In this document: positions 35,009 to 44,178 of the stretch, piece by piece
Numbering within the stretch: position 1 is the first letter of the stretch
How the letters are laid out: the number at the start of each line of letters is the position of its first letter
Assembly: GCF_029101545.1 (NCBI RefSeq)
Contig: NZ_CP118866.1
Coordinates: forward strand, 1,054,001 to 1,118,000
DNA from: Amygdalobacter indicium
Lineage (GTDB): Bacteria; Bacillota; Clostridia; Saccharofermentanales; Fastidiosipilaceae
Direction: 5' to 3'
DNA length: 64,000 bases
The notes under the pieces: model-generated
What the model was told of the DNA's origin: nothing
The model's input: the letters and a program-made list of their open reading frames with translations, nothing else
The model's database searches: none
Translations under genes and position numbers: made by a program

Positions 35009-38000
35009 TTATTGGCGACGTCTTTTGAAACGGCTCAAAGCAAGGGCTACAGCCGACATACATGCTCCGAAAATTCCGAACATATCAGCACTTTCACCCG
35101 TTTTCGTAACTACGCCGCGATGATTTCTGCCGGCAGGTTTGGAACTGAGTTCAACCAACTTGGCAATAGATACGTATTCAATATTACCGTCACGGAAACG
35201 CACAATTAACTTCTGCAGTGCCGCATCAAAAGTAACATGATCAATATTCTTGTCACGATTATAAGCTTCCAGCAATTCCGCCGCTTTATCGCCTTCTTCT
35301 TGACTTACATCATCGACATCCTCAACTTCCACTTTGCTTGTAGGAATATCCAAGTTGTAATTGTCATTTCCCAGAATAATCTGCGGATTGACCGGCGATT
35401 TGTCAGCCTGGCGCACAAGGTCGATCAACTTCACTTCCAGCTTATTGCCCTTCACGGTAATTACCGCTTTAGCTGTCGCTTTTTCAATAACAATCTGATC
35501 CGCCTGCAACTGTTTATTCAATTCCAACAGCTTATCTTTAATTTTTTGCTCTTCCTGCTCCGTCAGATTATTGAAATCATTGATATCTTCTACCGGAACT
35601 TTATCCTTCTCATCCGGCAAAATAATTCCCTGCAATTCGGCCCGCGCTTTAGCCAGAACGGAACGGGCATTTTCCAAAGACTCGGCTGTTGCAGCCTGAT
35701 CTTTAATAACAGTAAGAGCTTCATTCAGAGCCTTGTCGAAAGCATCTTTCTTCGCCTTGTCCGGCTCGTTCGTATAAGTCTGCTGTTTCTTAGTTTCCTG
35801 TGAAAGGGCGATTTCAGCCTCTAAAGCCTTACGTAAACGGGCATCGAGATTATTTACAGCTTGAATAAGGTTATCCGCCAATTCATCCACTTTACTCTTG
35901 GCACCTGGAACTGCACTGTCTTCCGCTACCTGACTGTCCTGTTCAATTTGCTCATCCGTCTTCTTCAGCTCTTCTTCAGCCGCTTTAATAGCAGCGTCCA
36001 ACTTGGCAATAGCCGTTTGAGAAGATTCGTTCTTATCATCTTCCTTCGCCTTTTTCGCCTTTTCCAGTTGTTCCTGCAAATAAGCCTTCGGTTCACGCTT
36101 CAATTTATCACTCAAAGCAACCAGCCGCTTAATTAAGTTTTCCACTTCGCTGCTTTCTTTCGCCGGGCCACCTGCAGCAATTAACTGCTGCGCTTCTTTG
36201 AGCTCATCTTTGTTTTGTAACTCGGGGATTTTAGCTGCTTCAGCTGCCACTTTTGCAAGTTCGGCCATCAGACGATCCAAACGTTTACCTTCATTAAGAG
36301 TTGCGGCAAATTCTTCATCTGTGGCAGATCCGTCCAAATCAAGTTTCAATTTGGCTTTTTGAGCGTCATTAAGATGCGTAAGCTTGTCTATCTCGGCTTT
36401 GGCCGCTTCTCTTTGCTTATACTTCTGCGCCACCGCCACGATAACTTCACAATCTTCCGCATTCTTGGCTTTCTCCAAATCCTGCAGATACTTCTGTTTT
36501 GCTTCAGCCGGCAAATTCATTTTTTCAATTTCATCTTTTGCTTTGGCTTTGGCATCTGCTAAACCTTGCTGTTCCTGCGCCTCATAATTTTGTTTGGCTT
36601 TGTTGTTGGCCTCTTCTACAGCCTGATCAACTTCCTCATCGGTTTTGGCCGCCGTAATTTTTTGTTCGGCTGCATTCTTATCATTCGGATTTAAATCTTT
36701 GTCAAGCAATTTTTTCGCCGCTTCTTTATGCTTATTAAGATTGTCGGTCTGAGCAGCTTCGACAACCTTGTTAATATCATCTGCAGTTGCCGCCTTATCG
36801 ACATTCTCTTTGGCTTTTTGCTTTTCTTCATCCGTCAAATAATTCAGTTTGTTGATCTTTTCTTTGGCTTCCTGCCGCGCTTTGTTTAGTGCTTCCTGCC
36901 TTTCGTCATTCTTGGTCTTGGCCTCATCCGTCTGCGCCGCAATTTGTTCAGCCGTTTGTGCCTGATCAATCTTGGAACAGTAATCTTTTTTCTCCTCTTC
37001 CGTCAAATTCGGCAAAGCATTGACAAAATCTTTCGCTGCCTGCTGTTGTTGCTGCAAATTATCCGCCGCCTGCGTCTTTTTCGCATTTTCGTTATCCTTG
37101 GCGTTAGCGTCTTTCAAAACATTTTCAATATTTTCGCCGTTATTGATTTTGTCTTTGAAAGTTTTCTTTTCTTCCGGTGTTAAATGCTTGAGATCATCAA
37201 TTTTTTTGATAGCGTCATTTTTCTTTTGTTCGCCATCTTTTTTCTGCTTATTCTCCGCATTTTTACCGGTTGCTTCCTGAATAATCGTTTCAATAGCATC
37301 AGCGCTTTGGGCTTCTTTGATTCTTTTTTTGTAATTTTCTTTTTCGGTCGGGCTTAAATTATCCAAACCGTTAATGGTCTTTTCAGCCTCTGCTTTCTTT
37401 TTCTCAAGATTGCCTTGGCCTTTTTCCTTCTCGGCTTTTTCATTAGCCTTGGTATTGGCTTCATTTAACTTATTATTGATCTCGTCCGTGCTATGGGCAT
37501 TTTTAATATCATCTTTGATTTTTGCACCGTCTTCCGGACTGATTTCACCATTTTTGATCATGTCATCAATAATTTTCTCAGCCTCTTCTTTTTCACCGTT
37601 TTGCGGCTCAACTTGCGGGTTTTGCTGTGCCTGCGTGAAGAGCTTATCTTTGCTGAACTTCAGCAGCTCCGGGAATTGATCCCGTCCGGCAGCAGCTGAA
37701 ACAACCAAGTTACCGTTTTGCTGAGCAAATTTGATAATATGCGGAATTGCCATCCCGTTTTGATCGAAATTAAAGTTTCCGGTAGCATCTTTTTTCGTGA
37801 AAATATCAAAGCCGTGAGTTGTATCCAGATTATTACTGCCGTCCAATTTAACAACATTGAAAACCGGGTCGTTCTCCACCTGCTCGAACTTCTTGCCGGT
37901 AAAAGCGGCATTGTCGAAATTATCGTAAATAAAGCGCTTAATAGCCTTTTCGAAATCGGCATTTGTCGGTGCTTGCGGGTTAGTTACGGGAACTTTGGTA

Positions 38001-39865
38001 ATTACATAAGTCAAATCAAAATCGGCACTGCCGTCCTGACTTTTAACATTTTTCTTTTCCTGCGTCTGATCTTCCTGAGCCGGAGCTGTTCCGCCGGCAG
38101 ATTTTTGATAAACCAGCTGCTTACCCGGAATTGTCGCCGTCGAACCGTCTTTATAAGTAAAAGTTGCGGTACCGTCGGCTGCCACTTTAATCGGGTCCTG
38201 GGCTGCCAATTGATCTTTAATGGCAGCATTAGCTGTAGTTAAAGCTGCCTGTAACTTACTAATTTCATCTGCTTCCAACTTAGCAGCATCTTTCACTTCC
38301 TGCCGTTGACAACGCTTGGGCTGATATTGCTCCGCCAACTTCGGTAATTCATAAATTAAACTGTCGGCCGGAATAGTATCTTTAGAACCGTCTTTGTAAT
38401 TAATTGTGGCAATGCCTGTGTTTTTATCGACAGATATAGCATCGACGAAATTATCTCCCAGAGCATCCCTAAACGTTTGACCGTCAACTGTATAACTAAA
38501 GTTGGCGTCTAGAATATTGGAAGTAACATGTTTAGCTTCCTGTTCTTCCAAGCTCTTAATATTCTTGACCCCGACACGTTTACACGGTTTCGGCTCGAAT
38601 TTCTCAGCTAAAGTCTGCTTCTTTACGACCAGATTTTCGCCTTTAATTTCATCTTTGGAACCGTCTTTATAAGTAATCGTCACCGTACCGTCTGCAGCAA
38701 CACTGACCGCCTTATCGGCATCACCGTCTTTGAACAGCTCTTTCTTTTGGAACAATTCAGCATTAGCATCAAATACAGCGCTCTTAACTTTCTTAATTTC
38801 ATCTTCATCCAATTTCTGCAAATCGGCAACTTCCGTCCGCTTAGGCACTACCGGTTCAACCGTATCGGCAATAGCGGATTTTTTCTTAACCAATAAAATA
38901 CCCGGAATAGAATCTTTCGAATCGTCCGTATAAGTGATAGTCAACTTGCCGTCTTTGCCGACATTAATTTCCTTCACGTTCTTCTTATACTCTTCTGTCT
39001 GGGCAGCATTGAAGGCCTTTTTAACCGCCTCAACTTCATCTGCCGTCAAATCCTTCGGATTATTAACCTCGGTCAACGCCGGATAAGCAGGCGTCAAAGT
39101 ATCTGTAAGCGGCGGCTTCTCCGGAATAACCTTGTCACTGCCTAAATTGAAGTGATGGTTACGGGCAATCTGATACATACCGCCCAGGAAATGCAATTTT
39201 TTATTTTTGTCCTTATCCTTAACTTTAGCAATAAATGTGTAACTAGTATCAACACTACCTAAAGGCTGCCAGTCACTCAGGAGATATTGCACTTCATTTT
39301 TATAATCATTATATGTAGCATTATATGAGGCATCGTTTTTATCATAAGATGTATCGGTAAATTCCTTGAATGCCTGCTCAAACTTCTTGTCACCCTTCTT
39401 AACCAGGAAACGGCTGTAACCTGTATGCCAATCAGCTAAGCTGAAACTTTTATATGAGTCATTCTCATTACCTTTACGCTCACGTTCGATGGAAATAGAT
39501 TCCGGCTTTACCAATTCCAAATTTTCCGGAATAGTAAACCATCTGAAATTACGCACATACCACCAATCACGACTGGCATTCATGTGATAAGTAACTTTAA
39601 CGTACTCTCCGTAAGGGTCTTCCTTAAACTCATTCTCAGCATAGGTACCATAATTGTACTCTACGCTTACATACTTATTGACACTGTAAGACTTACCGTG
39701 ACGGGCATATTTCAGATAATCACCTTCAATTGCACCATCGGCATAAACATAAGGAGTCATTGTATAAGAACCCCAAACTAAAGCGGCACTCAAGGTAGTA
39801 GCCAAGAGGCGCCGTAAAAAAGCCGGGTTTAACATCACCGGACTTACATTCTTGAATTTACGCAT
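35009..39865 (-). CDS. Large wall-associated surface protein with GA-like repeats
   Basis: 1,618 residues, the largest protein here. The signal peptide (SAALVWGSYTMTPYVYA) ends near residue 43. About 210 residues of unique sequence follow. Then come four or five repeats of ~80 residues (~255-590), each ending like VTITYKDGSKDEIKG or TINYKDGSKDTIPA. Next is a mixed segment, then many helical modules of ~50 residues (~745-1190) with the pattern Leu-Thr-x-Glu-Glu-Lys/Ala-Asx-Asx, like GA/albumin-binding modules. Charged coiled-coil regions follow. The C-terminus TKTGESADMFGIFG, hydrophobic helix and RFKRRRQ is a sorting signal with a non-standard motif (VTKTG rather than LPxTG). Likely sortase-anchored and host-interacting. 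AAGGAAG precedes the ATG. Confidence 0.88.
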   Translation of the reverse strand: MRKFKNVSPVMLNPAFLRRLLATTLSAALVWGSYTMTPYVYADGAIEGDYLKYARHGKSYSVNKYVSVEYNYGTYAENEFKEDPYGEYVKVTYHMNASRDWWYVRNFRWFTIPENLELVKPESISIERERKGNENDSYKSFSLADWHTGYSRFLVKKGDKKFEQAFKEFTDTSYDKNDASYNATYNDYKNEVQYLLSDWQPLGSVDTSYTFIAKVKDKDKNKKLHFLGGMYQIARNHHFNLGSDKVIPEKPPLTDTLTPAYPALTEVNNPKDLTADEVEAVKKAFNAAQTEEYKKNVKEINVGKDGKLTITYTDDSKDSIPGILLVKKKSAIADTVEPVVPKRTEVADLQKLDEDEIKKVKSAVFDANAELFQKKELFKDGDADKAVSVAADGTVTITYKDGSKDEIKGENLVVKKQTLAEKFEPKPCKRVGVKNIKSLEEQEAKHVTSNILDANFSYTVDGQTFRDALGDNFVDAISVDKNTGIATINYKDGSKDTIPADSLIYELPKLAEQYQPKRCQRQEVKDAAKLEADEISKLQAALTTANAAIKDQLAAQDPIKVAADGTATFTYKDGSTATIPGKQLVYQKSAGGTAPAQEDQTQEKKNVKSQDGSADFDLTYVITKVPVTNPQAPTNADFEKAIKRFIYDNFDNAAFTGKKFEQVENDPVFNVVKLDGSNNLDTTHGFDIFTKKDATGNFNFDQNGMAIPHIIKFAQQNGNLVVSAAAGRDQFPELLKFSKDKLFTQAQQNPQVEPQNGEKEEAEKIIDDMIKNGEISPEDGAKIKDDIKNAHSTDEINNKLNEANTKANEKAEKEKGQGNLEKKKAEAEKTINGLDNLSPTEKENYKKRIKEAQSADAIETIIQEATGKNAENKQKKDGEQKKNDAIKKIDDLKHLTPEEKKTFKDKINNGENIENVLKDANAKDNENAKKTQAADNLQQQQQAAKDFVNALPNLTEEEKKDYCSKIDQAQTAEQIAAQTDEAKTKNDERQEALNKARQEAKEKINKLNYLTDEEKQKAKENVDKAATADDINKVVEAAQTDNLNKHKEAAKKLLDKDLNPNDKNAAEQKITAAKTDEEVDQAVEEANNKAKQNYEAQEQQGLADAKAKAKDEIEKMNLPAEAKQKYLQDLEKAKNAEDCEVIVAVAQKYKQREAAKAEIDKLTHLNDAQKAKLKLDLDGSATDEEFAATLNEGKRLDRLMAELAKVAAEAAKIPELQNKDELKEAQQLIAAGGPAKESSEVENLIKRLVALSDKLKREPKAYLQEQLEKAKKAKEDDKNESSQTAIAKLDAAIKAAEEELKKTDEQIEQDSQVAEDSAVPGAKSKVDELADNLIQAVNNLDARLRKALEAEIALSQETKKQQTYTNEPDKAKKDAFDKALNEALTVIKDQAATAESLENARSVLAKARAELQGIILPDEKDKVPVEDINDFNNLTEQEEQKIKDKLLELNKQLQADQIVIEKATAKAVITVKGNKLEVKLIDLVRQADKSPVNPQIILGNDNYNLDIPTSKVEVEDVDDVSQEEGDKAAELLEAYNRDKNIDHVTFDAALQKLIVRFRDGNIEYVSIAKLVELSSKPAGRNHRGVVTKTGESADMFGIFGACMSAVALALSRFKRRRQ

Positions 39866-40050
39866 ATAACTTCTTCCTTTTGTAATAGCTGAACGCTAGT
39901 ATGTAAAGATTAGTATACCTTATGCGCATATATATTTAGAAGTTTTTATCATTGAATTCAGGAAAGTGCACAAAACTGACGTCATGTCATTGTGTATGTT
40001 ACTATAAAATTACAGAAACAAGACAAGCTTAAGAGTCGAAAATCAGCAAT

Positions 40051-40074
40051 AAAAAAGAGCGCTTATGCGCTCTT
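40051..40074 (-). terminator. Terminator after the four-tRNA cluster
   Basis: GAGCGC-ATAA-GCGCTC followed by six T on the minus strand, directly behind tRNA-Cys. Confidence 0.85.
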
Positions 40075-40078
40075 CTGA

Positions 40079-40150
40079 AGGCACCAATCAGATTTGAACT
40101 GATGCATAAAGGTTTTGCAGACCTCTGCCTTACCGCTTGGCTATGGTGCC
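40079..40150 (-). tRNA. tRNA-Cys (GCA anticodon)
   Basis: Acceptor GGCACCA/TGGTGCC, anticodon loop CTGCAAA, discriminator U73 as required for cysteine identity. Last of four clustered tRNAs. Confidence 0.95.
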
Positions 40151-40166
40151 AAAAAAGCTCCGAGAA

Positions 40167-40238
40167 AGCGGGATACGAGATTCGAACTCGCGACTTTCAC
40201 CTTGGCAAGGTGACACTCTACCACTGAGTTAATCCCGC
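40167..40238 (-). tRNA. tRNA-Gly (GCC anticodon)
   Basis: Acceptor GCGGGAT/ATCCCGC, anticodon arm CACCTTGCCAAGGTG with anticodon GCC, discriminator U73, T-loop GTTCGAATC. Confidence 0.95.
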
Positions 40239-40286
40239 ATGAATCGGAGCTTAATTAGCATATCACTCATGCTTATTATTGTCAAG

Positions 40287-40358
40287 TGACCCGTAGCAGA
40301 ATTGAACTGCTGTCTTCGCCGTGAAAGGGCAATGTCTTAACCTCTTGACCAACGGGCC
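40287..40358 (-). tRNA. tRNA-Glu (UUC anticodon)
   Basis: Acceptor GGCCCGT/ACGGGTC, anticodon loop CTTTCAC giving UUC, T-loop GTTCAATTC. Confidence 0.95.
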
Positions 40359-40365
40359 GAAAAAA

Positions 40366-40439
40366 TAGCGGTAGTAGGATTCGAACCAACGACACTCCGG
40401 GTATGAACCGAATGCTCTAGCCAACTGAGCTATACCGCC
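40366..40439 (-). tRNA. tRNA-Met, elongator (CAU anticodon)
   Basis: Anticodon loop TTCATAC. Acceptor GGCGGTA/TACCGCT with G1-U72. The body, including the CGCTA end, resembles the elongator tRNA-Met of Bacillus. It lacks the C1xA72 mismatch and the GGG/CCC anticodon stem of initiator tRNA. First gene of the cluster. Confidence 0.88.
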
Positions 40440-40486
40440 GGATTACTTCGAATCACTAAAGTCTTAGCAACTTGAAGTGCTTTGCT

Positions 40487-40516
40487 ATTGTAACACGCAA
40501 TTTTGTCATTTGTCAA
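40487..40516 (-). promoter_or_regulatory. Promoter of the Met-Glu-Gly-Cys tRNA cluster
   Basis: TTGACA and TACAAT separated by 18 nt on the minus strand, about 48 nt upstream of tRNA-Met and behind the rplL terminator. Strong sigma-A match. Confidence 0.75.
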
Positions 40517-40537
40517 TAGCTTTTTTCTTAATTTACG

Positions 40538-40565
40538 AAAAAAACTGCCGCAAAATTGCGGCAGT
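40538..40565 (-). terminator. Terminator after rplL
   Basis: CTGCCGCA and TGCGGCAG form a perfect 8-bp stem with an ATTT loop and a run of seven T, 11 nt past the rplL stop. It closes the ribosomal operon here, before any rpoB. Confidence 0.9.
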
Positions 40566-40575
40566 TAAAAATGAA

Positions 40576-40956
40576 TTACTTCAATTCAACTTCGCCGCCG
40601 GCTTCTTTAATCTTAGCAGCAATTTCATCAGCTTCAGCCTTTTCGACATTCTCTTTCAAAGTCTTAGGTGCACCGTCTACCAAGTCCTTAGAATCCTTCA
40701 AGCCCAAACCTGTAATAGCCTGAACAGCCTTGATAACCTTAATCTTAGCAGCACCGGCTGACTTCAAGATAACTGTATATTCGCTCTTCTCTTCTTCTTG
40801 AGCGCCACCTTGAGCACCGCCTGCAGGAGCAGCAACTGCAACAGCAGAAGCTGAAACACCGAATTCTTCTTCGATAGCCTTAACCAACTCATTGAGTTCC
40901 AAGACTGTCATTGCTTTAACTTCGTCTAAAATCTTTGTAATTTTTTCGCTTGCCAT
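40576..40956 (-). CDS. rplL: 50S ribosomal protein L7/L12
   Basis: 126 residues. N-terminal dimerisation helix (TVLELNELVKAIEEEFGV), an Ala/Gly hinge (AVAAPAGGAQGGAQ), and a C-terminal factor-binding domain (GLGLKDSKDLVDGAPKTLKE). Recruits translation factors at the stalk. AAGGAGG precedes the ATG. Last gene of its operon, followed by a strong terminator rather than rpoBC. Confidence 0.98.
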   Translation of the reverse strand: MASEKITKILDEVKAMTVLELNELVKAIEEEFGVSASAVAVAAPAGGAQGGAQEEEKSEYTVILKSAGAAKIKVIKAVQAITGLGLKDSKDLVDGAPKTLKENVEKAEADEIAAKIKEAGGEVELK

Positions 40957-40980
40957 ATTATCCTCCTTAGTAAAATATAA

Positions 40981-41508
40981 TTAGGCATTAGCAGCGGGAG
41001 CAGACTCAGCCGCTTCGCCGTTCTTCTCGCTTACAGCCTTCAAAGCAACAGCCAATTTAGTAATCGGGCTGTTCAAAGTGTAAGCCAATTGTGTACGCAA
41101 AGTATTCATATCCGGGATATCAGCCAAAGCCTTAACACCGTTGCTGTCCAAAACCACACCGGCATTGGCACCGCCTTTGAGTACTGGTAACTTAAATTTC
41201 TCATTAAATTGTTTGAGTAAACGTGCCGGAGCAACTGCATCAGTCTTACTGACAGCAAAAGCTGTCGGACCTTGCAAATATTCGGCCAAGCCTTCCAAAC
41301 CGGCTTCTTTGGCGGCAATCTTAGCTAAACGATTCTTAAAGACATGATAAGATACACCATTTTCACGTAATGCTTTACGTAATTCCGTATCCTGTTCAAC
41401 TGTCAATCCGCGGTAATCTGCTAAAACGATAGTCTCAGCACCTTGAAACAAATCTTTCAACTTGTTAACTACTGCCTGTTTACTTTCAAAAACTTTCGAA
41501 CTGGGCAT
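40981..41508 (-). CDS. rplJ: 50S ribosomal protein L10
   Basis: Stalk base protein. MPSSKVFESKQAVVNKLKDL, LADYRGLTVEQDTELRKALR and YHVFKNRLAKIA are typical. 175 residues from the ATG at 41508, chosen for AAAGGAGGATCAATA upstream. The C-terminal helix that binds L12 dimers ends in SEKNGEAAESAPAANA. Preceded by an L10 leader, so probably autoregulated by L10-(L12)4. Confidence 0.97.
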   Translation of the reverse strand: MPSSKVFESKQAVVNKLKDLFQGAETIVLADYRGLTVEQDTELRKALRENGVSYHVFKNRLAKIAAKEAGLEGLAEYLQGPTAFAVSKTDAVAPARLLKQFNEKFKLPVLKGGANAGVVLDSNGVKALADIPDMNTLRTQLAYTLNSPITKLAVALKAVSEKNGEAAESAPAANA

Positions 41509-41540
41509 TATTGATCCTCCTTTACACAAAAAAATCTCTT

Positions 41541-41638
41541 ACCAAAGCAGCAAGAGAGAGGAAGCAAATCACTATGTAACGCTACCTCAGCAGGATATTA
41601 AGCGCAGAGCGCACCGGCTATCTTTGGTATAACTACGA
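41541..41638 (-). promoter_or_regulatory. Ribosomal protein L10 leader
   Basis: Untranslated region between rplA and rplJ. ACCAAAG at its 5' side pairs with CTTTGGT near rplJ. Between them are AGCCGGTGC, CCTGCTGAGGTAG and CTCTCTTGCTGC elements in the order of the known Firmicutes L10 leader. In that RNA, L10-L12 binding represses rplJL. Confidence 0.75.
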
Positions 41639-41717
41639 TAATTTAACATAAAACAAAGAAGAAAGCAAGTACCAACTCACTTTCTTCTTTAACGATTTTA
41701 CAATTAAATGCTGAAAA

Positions 41718-42404
41718 TCAGATGTTACCGGAAACTCTGATGCCCGGGCCCATAGTAGCAGCCAAAACAGCGCTCTTAATGTATTGACCCTTAGCAGCAG
41801 CCGGCTTAGCTTTCCAAACAGCACCCATCAAAGCTTTGTAATTAGCTTCCAACTGCTCAGCAGTAAAGGAAGCCTTACCGATCGGGCAGTGAATAATATT
41901 TGCCTTGTCCAAACGGAATTCGATTTTACCGGCCTTAGATTCCTTAACAGCCTTAGCAACATCCGGTGTAACCGTACCTGCTTTGGGGTTAGGCATCAAG
42001 CCTTTAGGTCCTAAAACACGACCCAAACGTCCGACCACACCCATCATATCCGGGCTGGCGATAACAACATCGAAATCGAACCAGTTTTCTTTCTGAATTT
42101 TCTCAGCCAACTCCATACCGCCGGCATAATCGGCACCGGCTGCAGTTGCAGCTTCTTTCAATTTGTCGTTGCAGAAAACCAGGACTCTGATCTTTTTACC
42201 TGTACCGTTGGGCAAAACTACTGCACCGCGGACCTGTTGATCGGCATGTCTGGAATCGACACCCAAGCGAATGTGCAATTCAATTGATTCATCAAATTTA
42301 CTTGTTGCAGTCTCTTTGAGCAATTTCATAGCCTCAGTCGAAGTATAGACTTTGGAAAGCTCAACTTTTTTAGCTGCCTCTAAATATCTCTTACCACGTT
42401 TCAT
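41718..42404 (-). CDS. rplA: 50S ribosomal protein L1
   Basis: 228 residues. [12 protein letters not shown] at the start, [31 protein letters not shown]-type core, and [19 protein letters not shown] at the end. Binds 23S rRNA at the L1 stalk and represses its own mRNA in many bacteria. GGATAAGGAG precedes the ATG, and 5 nt separate it from rplK. Confidence 0.98.
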   Translation of the reverse strand: [228 protein letters not shown]

Positions 42405-42409
42405 GAAGC

Positions 42410-42850
42410 TTACTCCTTATCCGGCTTGCCGTTGACGACAATACCCATGCTGCGAGCCGTACCGGCAATCATGCTGGCACATGACTCAAGATTTGCGGCG
42501 TTAGTATCAACGATTTTAATCTTTGCCAATTCCAAGCATTGATCCCAAGTCATAGTCGCTACTTTTGTCTTGTTCGGAACACCTGAACCGCTCTTAATCT
42601 TGCACTCACGACGCAATAAAGATGCTACCGGCGGTTTCTTTGTTACAAAAGTAAATGTATGATCCGCATAAACGGTGATAACGACCGGAATTGCCATACC
42701 TGCATCAGCTTGTGTTGCAGCGTTAAAATCTTTAACGAACTGGGCGATATTCAAACCATGTTGACCCAGTGCTGGTCCTACCGGTGGCGCAGCAGTTGCT
42801 TTGCCCGCTTCAATTTGCAGCTTGACATAAGCTGTAATTTTCTTGGCCAT
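42410..42850 (-). CDS. rplK: 50S ribosomal protein L11
   Basis: 146 residues from MAKKITAYVKLQIEAGKATA. PPVGPALGQHGLNIAQFVKDFN and the C-terminal rRNA-binding domain ending in GTARSMGIVVNGKP are canonical. Part of the GTPase centre. GGGAGGTGG lies 5 nt before the ATG at 42850; an earlier in-frame ATG overlaps this site. Confidence 0.98.
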   Translation of the reverse strand: MAKKITAYVKLQIEAGKATAAPPVGPALGQHGLNIAQFVKDFNAATQADAGMAIPVVITVYADHTFTFVTKKPPVASLLRRECKIKSGSGVPNKTKVATMTWDQCLELAKIKIVDTNAANLESCASMIAGTARSMGIVVNGKPDKE

Positions 42851-42911
42851 AATAGCCACCTCCCAAAATATTTTACATACCGCCGAAAGCGGTTGTTATC
42901 TAATTAATTAA

Positions 42912-43535
42912 TCAAACGGCTAAAACCTGAGTGAATTCCAACTCAACCGGTGTTTCCCGGCCGAACATGGAAACCATAACCACAACTTTTTTCTTCTCGT
43001 GATTGATCTCCTGGACCGTACCGATAAAGCCTTCAAGCGGTCCGTGAATAACTTTGATCGGATCGCCGACTTTGTAATCGACGATAGGATCCCAATCCGA
43101 CTCGACGCCGACAATAGCCAATTCTTCCGCTGTCAGCGGGATAGGATCGCCGTCAGGACCGACAAAGCCCGTAACGCCGCGCGTATTGCGGACAATATAC
43201 CAAAGTTCATCACTCATAACCATCTTCAACAGAACATATCCGGGGTAAACTTTGCGCTCATAGACGTGACGTTTACCGTCTTTAATCTCAACCTGCTCTT
43301 CAGTAGGTACGGAAACTTCCTGAATCAGATCTTCCAAGCCACGGTTCTGAATTACCTGTGTCAAAGTAGCTTTAACTTTGTTCTCGTAGCCTGAATAAGT
43401 ATGAACTACATACCACTGTGCTTCCGGCTTTTTGTCGGTCACAGTCGCCGTCTCATTCTCGGCAGCCGGCACAGCAGTTGCATTTGTGCTCTCAGTCTGC
43501 TCCGTTTGTTCTTCTTTATTCAAAGCTTGATCCAT
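42912..43535 (-). CDS. nusG: Transcription termination/antitermination protein NusG
   Basis: NGN domain (QWYVVHTYSGYENKVKATL, YVLLKMVMSDELWYIVRNTRGVTGFVG) and KOW domain (VIHGPLEGFIGTVQEINHEK) are intact. A polar, Thr/Glu-rich N-terminal extension of about 40 residues precedes NGN. The ATG at 43535 has GGAGATG close upstream; two more in-frame ATGs (43550 and 43547) overlap the secE stop codon, so secE and nusG are coupled either way. Confidence 0.96.
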   Translation of the reverse strand: MDQALNKEEQTEQTESTNATAVPAAENETATVTDKKPEAQWYVVHTYSGYENKVKATLTQVIQNRGLEDLIQEVSVPTEEQVEIKDGKRHVYERKVYPGYVLLKMVMSDELWYIVRNTRGVTGFVGPDGDPIPLTAEELAIVGVESDWDPIVDYKVGDPIKVIHGPLEGFIGTVQEINHEKKKVVVMVSMFGRETPVELEFTQVLAV

Positions 43536-43546
43536 GCTCATCTCCA

Positions 43547-43903
43547 TCATTTCGTTGTCGCCTTAGCTGTCGTAGCCTGCGGCGCTTGACTTGTCGTTTG
43601 AGGTTCGGAAACTTTAACAGTACCTGTCGGTCTTGTATCTTTGCCGACATGTGCCTGAGCAGCAGGACGTTTCACAGGGTCGTTGAAACCGGTGAAATTA
43701 AGTACCAGCTGCATACAACTGTCCACCACGAAAATAAGTAAGCCCGATATGAAGCACAATACCAACACCGTTATTAAAGACTGTTGGAAGCTCTTCTTCG
43801 TCGGCCATACTACAAGTTTAAGCTCTGTATAAATGCCTAAGAAAAACTTCTTAAATCTGTCAAAAAATGTTGTTTTCTTCTGCTTGTCTGTATTCTTAGC
43901 CAT
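43547..43903 (-). CDS. secE: Preprotein translocase subunit SecE with long C-terminal tail
   Basis: The conserved core is clear: an amphipathic helix with YTELKLVVWPTKKSFQQS, then one membrane helix (LITVLVLCFISGLLIFVVD). It is unusual in its length: 118 residues, because about 45 residues rich in Pro, Thr, Gln, Ala and Lys follow the helix. By SecE topology this tail would lie outside the membrane. No function for it is known to me. Typical position between rpmG and nusG. Confidence 0.93.
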   Translation of the reverse strand: MAKNTDKQKKTTFFDRFKKFFLGIYTELKLVVWPTKKSFQQSLITVLVLCFISGLLIFVVDSCMQLVLNFTGFNDPVKRPAAQAHVGKDTRPTGTVKVSEPQTTSQAPQATTAKATTK

Positions 43904-43925
43904 CTTAGCTCCTTAAAATTCAGAC

Positions 43926-44090
43926 TTATTTAGTCTCTTTATGAGTTGTGTGCTTTCTGCAGAAACGGCAGTACTTCTTCAATTCCAAGCGGTCCTTAGT
44001 GTTGGACTTGTTCTTCTTGGTTGAATAATTGCGTTGCTTACAATCTTCACAAGCTAAAATAATTTTGTCTCTTACTGCTGCTTTAGCCAT
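43926..44090 (-). CDS. rpmG: 50S ribosomal protein L33
   Basis: 54 residues starting MAKAAVRDKIILACEDCKQR, with NYSTKKNK and LELKKYCRFCRKHTTHKETK. Two CxxC pairs (CEDC and CRFC) mark the zinc-binding form of L33. CGGAGGG precedes the ATG. First gene of the secE-nusG-rpl block. Confidence 0.97.
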   Translation of the reverse strand: MAKAAVRDKIILACEDCKQRNYSTKKNKSNTKDRLELKKYCRFCRKHTTHKETK

Positions 44091-44178
44091 GATTATCCCT
44101 CCGAAATTTTTTCATAAAAAATAAAGCCCTTACAGGCGTTATCCAAATATAGCACTAATTGCGATATAAGTCAAACAA

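Noticed and set aside
35237..35803. Long plus-strand open frame rich in Phe, Ile and Leu
   Set aside because: Antisense to the Lys/Glu-rich part of the surface protein; the composition is what reverse reading of such sequence gives.
36200..39000. Possible CRISPR or DNA tandem array in the surface-protein gene
   Set aside because: Repeats are at the protein level with diverged DNA; there are no short identical units with unique spacers. No CRISPR array was seen anywhere in the window.
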